From: Ruminococcaceae bacterium UBA2854
GTDB lineage: Bacteria; Bacillota; Clostridia; Oscillospirales; Acutalibacteraceae
NCBI GenBank assembly: GCA_002350765.1
Contig: DEFK01000027.1
Span: 52,456 to 116,455, forward strand
Direction of reading: 5' to 3'
DNA: 64,000 bases
The translations under genes and the position numbers were made by a program. How positions within the stretch are numbered: position 1 is the stretch's first letter; every line of letters begins with the position of its first letter. Shown piece by piece: positions 58,539 through 64,000 of this stretch. The notes beneath the pieces were generated by a model. That model was not told the DNA's origin, searched no databases, and saw nothing but the letters and a program-made list of their open reading frames with translations.

Positions 58539-59870
58539 TTAAATATCTGTAAGACAAGCGTCGAGCTCTTTGGCGATTTTTTCCTTATCGAGCTTCTGAC
58601 CGATAAATACAATCTTTATCATTCTGTCGCCGTATTTCTCGTCCCATTCTTTTCTGAGCTGGGGATCCTCGGAGAGCGCCTTTTTCTGAACCGCGATAGG
58701 AGCGGAGGCGATCCACTCGGCGTAGTCTGTCGCCTGAACCTGCTTGCCCGCCTGCTCGAGCATATAAGCCCAGTCCTGATCCTCTACGAACCAGAAAATA
58801 CCTTTCGCGCGGATAATGTTCTTCGGGAAGTTCTGGAGCCATTTCTCGATTTTATCCCTGAAGAACGGCTGACGGCGGTAGTATACGTAAGTACCGATAC
58901 CGTATTCCTCAACCTCGCCCTCGCCGTGGTGATGATGGTGGTGATGATGACCGTGGTGGTGTTCATCGTGCTCATCGTGATCGTGGTGGTGCTCGTGCTC
59001 GTCGTGATCATGATGGTGCTCGTGCTCATCGTGGTCGTGATGATGTTCCTCGTCGTGGTCGTGATGGTGCTCGTGTTCGTCATGCTCATGATGATGTTCC
59101 TCGTCGTGGTGATGTTCGTCATCCTCGTCTTCCATTTCGTCGTTGAGGATCTGAACCCACGCGGGCGAGCTCGCGACTTCCTCGAAGTTAAACGCCTTAG
59201 TGTCGAGAATTTCGCTTACGGCTACGTCGCCGTGAGTAGTTTCGATAAGCTTAGCCTTAGGCTGGAGAGCTCTTATTACCTTTCTTATCTTAACGAGCTC
59301 CTCCTCGCTTACGAGGTCAACTTTGTTTATGATAATGGTATTACAGAACTCAATCTGCTGGATGATAAGGTTTTCGATATCCTCTTCCTCGATATTGTCG
59401 GAGAGGAGAGTTCCGCCGCAGCCGAACTCGGTCGAAAGTCTCGCCGCGTCTACTACGGAAACTACGTTGTCAAGGTAACAGAGCTTCGGTATTCTCGGGT
59501 TGTTGTAGGAGCCGTCGAGCATAGAAATTGTCTGCGCTATCGGAATAGGCTCGCAAATTCCTGAAGCCTCGATTAATATATAGTCGAATTTATTCTGCTT
59601 AATAAGGTCGCAAATCTGCTCGATTAAGTCTGTTTTAAGAGTACAGCAGATACAGCCGTTCTGGAGAGGTACGAGGTTATCGTCCTTTTCGTTAACGATA
59701 CCGCCTTTCTGGATAAGGTCGGCGTCGATATTAACCTCGCCGATGTCGTTTACGATAACGGCTACCTTATAGCCCTCCTGGTTATTGAGTACGTGATTTA
59801 AAAGCGTGGTCTTGCCCGCGCCGAGATAACCCGTAAGTAATGTAATGGGTACGATTTTGCGTTGTTTCAT
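58539..59870 (-). CDS. COG0523 (CobW/ZNG1-like) GTPase metallochaperone with His-rich region
   Basis: 443 residues from the ATG at 59870, with AAGGAG upstream; the longer frame has no ribosome site. P-loop LTGYLGAGKTT (12-22), the metal motif CICC (C73, C75, C76), IEASGICEP, and NKVDL are all present. Residues about 243-320 are a His/Asp/Glu block made of HHHDHDEHE-like repeats and ending in eight consecutive His. The C-terminal CobW_C domain follows (RAKGIFWF, DRMIKIVFIGQKLDKE). These GTPases deliver zinc, nickel or cobalt to client enzymes; the His block probably stores or captures metal. No client gene is adjacent. Confidence 0.92.
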   Translation of the reverse strand: MKQRKIVPITLLTGYLGAGKTTLLNHVLNNQEGYKVAVIVNDIGEVNIDADLIQKGGIVNEKDDNLVPLQNGCICCTLKTDLIEQICDLIKQNKFDYILIEASGICEPIPIAQTISMLDGSYNNPRIPKLCYLDNVVSVVDAARLSTEFGCGGTLLSDNIEEEDIENLIIQQIEFCNTIIINKVDLVSEEELVKIRKVIRALQPKAKLIETTHGDVAVSEILDTKAFNFEEVASSPAWVQILNDEMEDEDDEHHHDEEHHHEHDEHEHHHDHDEEHHHDHDEHEHHHDHDEHEHHHDHDEHDEHHHGHHHHHHHHGEGEVEEYGIGTYVYYRRQPFFRDKIEKWLQNFPKNIIRAKGIFWFVEDQDWAYMLEQAGKQVQATDYAEWIASAPIAVQKKALSEDPQLRKEWDEKYGDRMIKIVFIGQKLDKEKIAKELDACLTDI

Positions 59871-60105
59871 AGCTTTACTCCTTTTTCTAATCTTTAATAT
59901 CCGCTTTATTATAGCACTCTTTTTTATTTTTAACAATATAAATTTTCCCAAAAATGTACGATAAATATTCATTAGTTGTATAAATATACAAATATACATA
60001 AAATTTTGCACAAATTTGCAAAAAACTCTTGCAAAATTTCCCGCTTTGTATTAGCATATAATAGCCAATTTAATAAATATTATTTTATAGGAAAGAGGAA
60101 TTACA

Positions 60106-60897
60106 ATGAAAAAGTTTATTTCACTTGTACTTGCTGCCGCAATCGCATTATCATGCGTATTTGTTTTTACTTCATGCGGTGACGAGACAAAAACTGTTAC
60201 AGGCAAAAAAGACCTTGAAGGCGCTGTAATCGGTGTTCAGAGAGGTACAACAGGTGATGAACTCGCTAAAAAGTACGAGAAAAAAGGTTCTACGGTTGAG
60301 CGTTACAACACAGGTAATGACGCTGTTATGGCACTTGTTCAGGGTAAGGTTGACTGCGTTATTATTGATAACCAGCCCGCTAAGTCCTATGTAAAAGCTA
60401 ACAAGGGCACTAAGATTCTTGACGAGGCTTTACAGAAAGAGGAATACGCAATCTGTCTTAAAAAGGGCAGCAAGCTTACAGGAAAAATCAATTCCGCGCT
60501 TAAAGAGCTCAAGAAAGACGGTACTGTAGATAAGATTCTTAACAACTATACCGTTGACAAAGACAAGGGCAAGAATCCCTATAAGTCACCAAAGGGTGTT
60601 AAAAGACCTAACGGCGAGCTTCATATGGCTACAAACGCCGCTTTCGAGCCTTATGAGTACATTAAAGATAAGAAGATTGTCGGTATCGATCCCGATTTAG
60701 CTCAGGCTATCTGCGATAAGCTCGGATACAAGCTCGTTATTGACGATATGGAATTTGATTCAATTATCGCTTCCGTATCCTCCGGAAAGAGCGATTTCGG
60801 TATGGCGGGTATGACAGTAACCAACGAGAGAAAGAAGTCTGTTGATTTTACCGATACATACGCTGACGCGAATCAGGTAATCATTGTAAAAGAATAA
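60106..60897 (+). CDS. Amino-acid ABC transporter binding lipoprotein, circularly permuted
   Basis: 263 residues, lipoprotein signal ending FTSCGD. The order of the two halves is reversed relative to family 3 binding proteins. Residues about 36-155 (GAVIGVQRGTTGDELAKKY, GKVDCVIIDNQPAKSYV, SALKELKKDGTVDKILNNY) correspond to the usual C-terminal half. Residues about 170-263 (LHMATNAAFEPYEY, GIDPDLAQAICDKLGYKL, FDSIIASVSSGKSDFGMAGMT) correspond to the usual N-terminal half, which should come first. It feeds the permease and ATPase encoded next. The permutation is seen directly; its effect is unknown. Confidence 0.9.
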   Translation: MKKFISLVLAAAIALSCVFVFTSCGDETKTVTGKKDLEGAVIGVQRGTTGDELAKKYEKKGSTVERYNTGNDAVMALVQGKVDCVIIDNQPAKSYVKANKGTKILDEALQKEEYAICLKKGSKLTGKINSALKELKKDGTVDKILNNYTVDKDKGKNPYKSPKGVKRPNGELHMATNAAFEPYEYIKDKKIVGIDPDLAQAICDKLGYKLVIDDMEFDSIIASVSSGKSDFGMAGMTVTNERKKSVDFTDTYADANQVIIVKE

Positions 60898-60916
60898 AAA
60901 TAAGTTAAGTTAAAAT

Positions 60917-60950
60917 GGTTGGCTCGAAACTTGCTTTGTTTTGAGCCAAC
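60917..60950 (+). terminator. Terminator-like hairpin after the binding protein
   Basis: GTTGGCTC and GAGCCAAC around a 17-base loop, followed by TTTAAT. It may lower expression of the downstream permease and ATPase. It abuts a heptamer array. Confidence 0.7.
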
Positions 60951-60952
60951 TT

Positions 60953-61029
60953 TAATACCAAATACCAAAAACAGTGAGAAGTAATAAACGGTAAATAATT
61001 TGCAGATATTTACCACTTATCAGTTTTCA
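60953..61029. repeat. Degenerate heptamer pair A7/A8
   Basis: Left units include TAATACC, AAATACC, GTAATAA and ACGGTAA (60953-60994); right units TTTACCA, CTTATCA and GTTTTCA (61009-61029) are inverted. AAAAC...GGTAAAT at the left mirrors the reverse complement of the right. More degenerate than the other three loci. Confidence 0.5.
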
Positions 61030-61053
61030 TTTTTTTAATTATGGGGTGATTTA

Positions 61054-61785
61054 ATGCAGGAGTTTTTTGAAGGCTTGCGGGAAAGTTTTATAAAAACTTT
61101 TATTATCGAAGATCGCTGGTCGCTTCTTCTACAGGGTCTTTTATCGACGCTTAGAATAGCGCTTTTCGCGACTCTATTAGGGCTTGTACTTGGTTTCATT
61201 ATAGCAATTATCCGTTCTACTTATGATACTACATTAAAGGGAAAGAAAAGCAGAAAGTTCTCCGATTATATTCTGAAGATTTTAAACGCTGTTGCAAATA
61301 TTTATATAACCGTTATCCGCGGAACGCCTGTAGTTGTACAGCTTTTGATAATGTACTTTATTGTGTTTGCGTCTTCGCGTAATAAGGAATTTGTAGCGGT
61401 TCTTTCGTTTGGTATCAATTCGGGCGCGTATGTTGCCGAGATAGTTCGTTCAGGTATTATGTCGATAGATAAGGGACAGTTTGAGGCGAGCCGCTCTCTC
61501 GGATTTAACTATAAGGATACTATGATACATATTATTATTCCGCAGGCGTTTAAAAATGTGCTTCCCGCTCTCGGTAACGAGTTTATCGTTTTGTTAAAGG
61601 AAACATCGGTAGCGGGATATGTTGCGGTTCAGGATTTAACCGCTATGGGCGCGAAAATAAGAAACAGCACATACGAGGCTTTTTTCCCGCTTATAACCGT
61701 AGCGGTCATTTATCTTGTAATAGTTATGATTATGAGTTTCTTCCTGAGGAAGCTGGAAAGGTGGTTGAGGAAGAGTGATCACTAA
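61054..61785 (+). CDS. Amino-acid ABC transporter permease (HisM/GlnP type)
   Basis: 243 residues. [23 protein letters not shown], the periplasmic EAA-like loop [34 protein letters not shown] (in part) and about five membrane helices are typical. It forms the channel with the ATPase that overlaps it by 11 bases. A terminator and repeat array separate it from the binding-protein gene. Confidence 0.95.
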   Translation: MQEFFEGLRESFIKTFIIEDRWSLLLQGLLSTLRIALFATLLGLVLGFIIAIIRSTYDTTLKGKKSRKFSDYILKILNAVANIYITVIRGTPVVVQLLIMYFIVFASSRNKEFVAVLSFGINSGAYVAEIVRSGIMSIDKGQFEASRSLGFNYKDTMIHIIIPQAFKNVLPALGNEFIVLLKETSVAGYVAVQDLTAMGAKIRNSTYEAFFPLITVAVIYLVIVMIMSFFLRKLERWLRKSDH

Positions 61786-62515
61786 TGAAGTTCTAATTAA
61801 AGTTGAAGGGCTTGAAAAAAGCTTTGACGGTGTTGACGTGCTCAAGGGAATTGACGCGGAGATACATAAGGGTGATGTTATTGTTATTGTCGGAGCCTCG
61901 GGCTCGGGTAAGAGTACCTTCTTACGCTGCCTTAATCTCCTTGAGGAGCCTACGGGCGGAAGAATCCTTTTTGAGGGTACGGATATAACCGACCCGAAGG
62001 TCGATATAAATCTTCACCGTCAGAAAATGGGAATGGTGTTCCAGCAGTTCAACCTTTTTCCGCATATGACCGTTCTCAAAAATTTAACCCTCGGACCGAT
62101 TAAGCTTCTTAAACAGTCTAAGGCTGAGGCTGAGGCTAACGCTATGGAGCTTTTAGATCGTGTAGGCTTAGCCGACAGGGCTGACGCGTATCCCAGCCAG
62201 CTTTCGGGCGGACAAAAACAGCGTATCGCGATTGTACGCGCGCTCGCTATGAATCCCGATGTGCTTCTGTTCGACGAGCCGACTTCTGCGCTCGATCCCG
62301 AAATGGTAGGCGAGGTTCTCGATGTTATGAAAAACCTCGCTAAAGAGGGAATGACTATGGCTGTCGTTACCCACGAAATGGGCTTTGCCCGCGAGGTCGG
62401 AACGAGAGTTATGTTTATTGACGAGGGAGTTGTCGCCGAGGAAAATACCCCCGACGAGTTCTTTAACAATCCTCAGAATCCAAGATTAAAGGATTTCCTT
62501 TCCAAAGTTTTATAA
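61775..62515 (+). CDS. Amino-acid ABC transporter ATP-binding protein (GlnQ type)
   Basis: 246 residues from an in-frame ATC/ATT-type region; GTG at 61773-61775 vicinity gives [22 protein letters not shown] text, and the first ATG-like start reads [13 protein letters not shown]. Walker [27 protein letters not shown], signature [17 protein letters not shown] and Walker [16 protein letters not shown] are intact. It powers uptake of a polar amino acid; the exact substrate is unknown. Confidence 0.95.
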   Translation: MITNEVLIKVEGLEKSFDGVDVLKGIDAEIHKGDVIVIVGASGSGKSTFLRCLNLLEEPTGGRILFEGTDITDPKVDINLHRQKMGMVFQQFNLFPHMTVLKNLTLGPIKLLKQSKAEAEANAMELLDRVGLADRADAYPSQLSGGQKQRIAIVRALAMNPDVLLFDEPTSALDPEMVGEVLDVMKNLAKEGMTMAVVTHEMGFAREVGTRVMFIDEGVVAEENTPDEFFNNPQNPRLKDFLSKVL

Positions 62516-62526
62516 AATTAAAGATA

Positions 62527-62570
62527 AAAAACGTCAGCGTTTTCGGTAACGATTACGCTGACGTTTTTAT
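62527..62570 (+). terminator. Rho-independent terminator after the ABC operon
   Basis: AAAACGTCAGCGT pairs with ACGCTGACGTTTT (62554-62567), then TTATTATT. Confidence 0.85.
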
Positions 62571-62579
62571 TATTATGTA

Positions 62580-62608
62580 TTGACCTTTGAGAACATACGT
62601 GTTATTAT
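62580..62608 (+). promoter_or_regulatory. Sense promoter of cassette copy 2
   Basis: TTGACC (62580-62585), 17-bp spacer, TATTAT (62603-62608). The spacing is the same as in copy 1. Confidence 0.75.
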
Positions 62609-62715
62609 TGATTGGGAGTTATCCTAAAACGGAAGCGGTTAGCCCTCTGTCAGGAAACTGAGATTCCTGTTTACATAGAAACCCGTAAGGGAATTTATGT
62701 TAGGAGGGGATTGCT

Positions 62716-62784
62716 ATGTACGAAATTATATTGTACTTAACAATTGTACTCTTAATAATTTTATCATTTAGAATTGATAAATAA
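62716..62784 (+). CDS. 22-residue hydrophobic peptide, putative toxin (copy 2)
   Basis: Begins MYEIILYLTIVLLII and ends RIDK. It differs from copy 1 at three residues near the C-terminus (I/L, K/R, H/I) and at several silent sites. AGGAGGGG precedes the ATG by 6 bases. Confidence 0.65.
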   Translation: MYEIILYLTIVLLIILSFRIDK

Positions 62785-62789
62785 AAGAG

Positions 62790-62823
62790 TAACGACCGCC
62801 TAATGTCCGATTAGCGGTCGTTA
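62790..62823. terminator. Two-way terminator of cassette copy 2
   Basis: TAACGACCGC (62790-62799) and GCGGTCGTTA (62814-62823), the same stem as copy 1 with a different loop. Confidence 0.8.
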
Positions 62824-62843
62824 CATAATGTACCTTTAATCCG

Positions 62844-62867
62844 GGCTAACCGTTTCTTGGATAGCTC
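62844..62867 (-). repeat. Right terminal repeat of cassette copy 2
   Basis: GGCTAACCG (62844-62852) and GGATAGCTC (62859-62867); identical blocks to copy 1. Confidence 0.85.
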
Positions 62868-62880
62868 CTTTTCTATGTTT

Positions 62881-62908
62881 ATTATAGCACAATTAGCTAT
62901 TTTGTCAA
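62881..62908 (-). promoter_or_regulatory. Antisense promoter of cassette copy 2
   Basis: Minus strand: TTGACA (62908-62903), 16-bp spacer, TATAAT (62886-62881). Both hexamers and the spacer length equal those of copy 1 although the spacer sequence differs. Confidence 0.8.
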
Positions 62909-62918
62909 CAGGATATAA

Positions 62919-63710
62919 TTACGAATTGTGCACCTGATAAACCTCAATATGAATCTGATGCTTTAATATTAGCGGTTCGGTGTACTTGTCTAATATAATG
63001 CGGTATTCGTTTTCAAATTCCTTTACCTTTTTATCGGATAGGCTCGCGCCTACTCCGCGGCAGCTTATTATCCTGCCGAGCCACTGTTCCTTTGAGAACT
63101 CAAGCTCCGTGTCGTAGGAATATGCCGTTTTAATGTCAAATCTTTTCTTTGCCCAATCGGGAAATACGAATTTGTATTCTTTAAATCCGCAGCCGTTCCA
63201 TTCGGGGTTGTATTTAAGTACGAGCTGTTCCATTTCGTAAATCTTCTCGTCCTCATACGGAAGCCAGTCCATAAATATCTTACAGAATAGCCCGTTCGGT
63301 TTAAGAATACGGCGAATCTCGGCGGCGGCTTTTTCGGCGTTAAAATAGTGGAAGCATTGTACCGCCGTAACAACGTCAAAGCTGTTGTCCGTAAACCCTG
63401 TATCCTCCGCGGAGCAGACCTTGAACTCAATATTCTTAATACCTCTTTCGTAGACAAGCTTGCGTCCGAAATCCACCTGATTTTCGGAAATATCCGTAGC
63501 GGTAAAGCGCGCGCCTGTGCCGCTCATATTAATCGGCAAAACCGCCGTGCCGCTTCCGAGGTCGAGGATTCTCTGTTCAGGTTTACCTATTCCGAGCTCA
63601 ATCAGCTTTTTGTACATACTCTCGGGGTAAATATCCCTGAATCTGGAATACTGTTCGGAAACCCGTCCGAAGTCGAACTCGTTTCCCTTGTCTATACGAT
63701 TAAGCTTCAT
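62919..63710 (-). CDS. Class I SAM-dependent methyltransferase
   Basis: 263 residues. Motif I ILDLGSGTAVLPINMS, motif II-like ATDISENQVDFGRKL, and FDVVTAVQCFHYFNAEKAAAEIRRILKPNG (in part) define a Methyltransf_11/25-type enzyme. Substrate unknown. Its ATG overlaps the stop of the GNAT gene (ATGA), so the two are coupled. Confidence 0.88.
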   Translation of the reverse strand: MKLNRIDKGNEFDFGRVSEQYSRFRDIYPESMYKKLIELGIGKPEQRILDLGSGTAVLPINMSGTGARFTATDISENQVDFGRKLVYERGIKNIEFKVCSAEDTGFTDNSFDVVTAVQCFHYFNAEKAAAEIRRILKPNGLFCKIFMDWLPYEDEKIYEMEQLVLKYNPEWNGCGFKEYKFVFPDWAKKRFDIKTAYSYDTELEFSKEQWLGRIISCRGVGASLSDKKVKEFENEYRIILDKYTEPLILKHQIHIEVYQVHNS

Positions 63711-64000
63711 CTGCGATAAATATACTTAGCGATTTCTTTTTTCTCGCCCTGATAATCGCCTATGCCCTCGAATTTATGGACGAAGCCGCATTTTTCCATA
63801 ACCTTTTTGGACGCGATATTATCCGAAAGACAAATGCCGATAATCTCGCTTAGCTTCATCTTGTCGAGCATATAGGGGAGAAAGGCGGTGACGGCTTCCG
63901 TAGCGTAGCCGTTGCCTGTGAATTTCTTCGCGATATGGTAGCCGATTTCCCAGCCTTCCTCGATAGGAACAAGCTGAACATAGCCGATATTTGTATCGTC
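63707..64000 (-). CDS. GNAT family acetyltransferase, C-terminal part
   Basis: The frame is open to the window edge, giving 97 residues of the C-terminus. IGYVQLVPIEEGWEIGYHIAKKFTGNGYATEAV (in part) contains the acetyl-CoA-binding region, and LSDNIASKKVMEKCGFVHKFEG is the usual closing segment of RimJ/RimL-type enzymes. The start and N-terminus lie beyond base 64000. Confidence 0.85.
   Translation of the reverse strand, partial: DDTNIGYVQLVPIEEGWEIGYHIAKKFTGNGYATEAVTAFLPYMLDKMKLSEIIGICLSDNIASKKVMEKCGFVHKFEGIGDYQGEKKEIAKYIYRR

Larger units (their letters stand above)
62580..62908. other. Candidate type I toxin-antitoxin-like cassette, copy 2
   Basis: Same order as 32856-33188: plus promoter, left terminal repeat (62616-62644), structured leader with ACCCGTAAGGG, 22-codon ORF, two-way hairpin (62790-62823), right terminal repeat (62844-62867), minus promoter. 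The left repeat reads GAGTTATCC instead of GAGCTATCC, a change that keeps a G-U pair with the right end in RNA. The segments between ORF and repeats differ in sequence while structure is kept. Confidence 0.7.

Noticed and set aside
58913..59140. Open frames opposite the His-rich region, rich in Val/Met or Thr/Ile
   Set aside because: They are shadows of the His/Asp codon repeats on the other strand and have no ribosome site or domain.

Overview
The window looks like chromosomal DNA of a starch-degrading gut clostridium of the Ruminococcus type (Oscillospiraceae/Ruminococcaceae). The grounds are a stand-alone dockerin protein, a large surface protein with two cohesin-like modules and a starch-binding (CBM26-like) module, a second cohesin-like surface protein, a secreted GH13 amylase with an N-terminal starch-binding region, the [FeFe]-hydrogenase maturation set, and consensus sigma-A promoters with strong AGGAGG-type ribosome sites. 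The genus call is inference. No rRNA, tRNA, prophage, CRISPR array or IS transposase was seen.

Layout. 1-393 is the end of a ferredoxin-type subunit, followed by an array of mini-hairpins (473-632). 815-5013 is a compact operon: Ser/Lys-rich lipoprotein, dockerin protein, HPr-kinase-like protein, PqqD, S26B-type peptidase, NAD(P)HX epimerase and SseB. 5067-8050 holds a DMT transporter, a HAD phosphatase and an AGCS symporter. 8084-10021 (minus) holds a pyrophosphatase-like/Nudix fusion and a degenerate AlgX/DHHW-like protein. 10215-12410 is an aminotransferase plus trpS. 12595-18116 has the scaffoldin-like starch-binding protein and a CHAP/Ig-like cell-wall protein. 18192-22211 (minus) is the TM1266-hydE-hydG-hydF operon. 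22325-22684 is a four-helix-bundle gene flanked by inverted heptamer arrays. 22952-24805 has a small membrane protein, a sirtuin and a Cof phosphatase. 24933-30498 has the amylase, citrate synthase and the second cohesin-like protein. 30710-32773 is an EF-G paralogue with a degenerate G4 motif.

32856-33188 and 62580-62908 are two diverged copies of one cassette of about 330 bp: facing promoters, terminal inverted repeats, a 22-codon hydrophobic ORF with a very strong ribosome site, and a central two-way terminator. This resembles a type I toxin-antitoxin locus and is the strongest candidate for an undescribed system. 33199-38351 has an XRE regulator, FN3 and BspA-type surface proteins, a Cys-rich protein and a HAD phosphatase. 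38352-45170 has a cyclophilin lipoprotein, an S1-domain protein, a DUF6465 protein, an AEC transporter, a WYL regulator, a zinc-ribbon membrane protein, a 24-codon ORF and a lipid kinase. 45204-51615 (minus) has a solute-binding protein, a Tyr phosphatase, a secreted nuclease, and an SOS-type operon of Y-family polymerase, glycerophosphodiesterase and YolD. 51859-56190 (minus) is ftsE-ftsX-M23 peptidase plus a PucR/CdaR-type regulator. 56458-58494 is a BlaI/BlaR1-like pair with a lipoprotein. 58539-62515 has a His-rich COG0523 metallochaperone and an amino-acid ABC transporter whose binding protein is circularly permuted. The window ends in a methyltransferase and a truncated GNAT gene.

A second recurring structure is a set of degenerate 7-bp tandem arrays in inverted pairs, each abutting a terminator-like hairpin, at 22232-22752, 37396-37502, 51682-51856 and 60917-61029. 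One pair encloses the four-helix-bundle gene.
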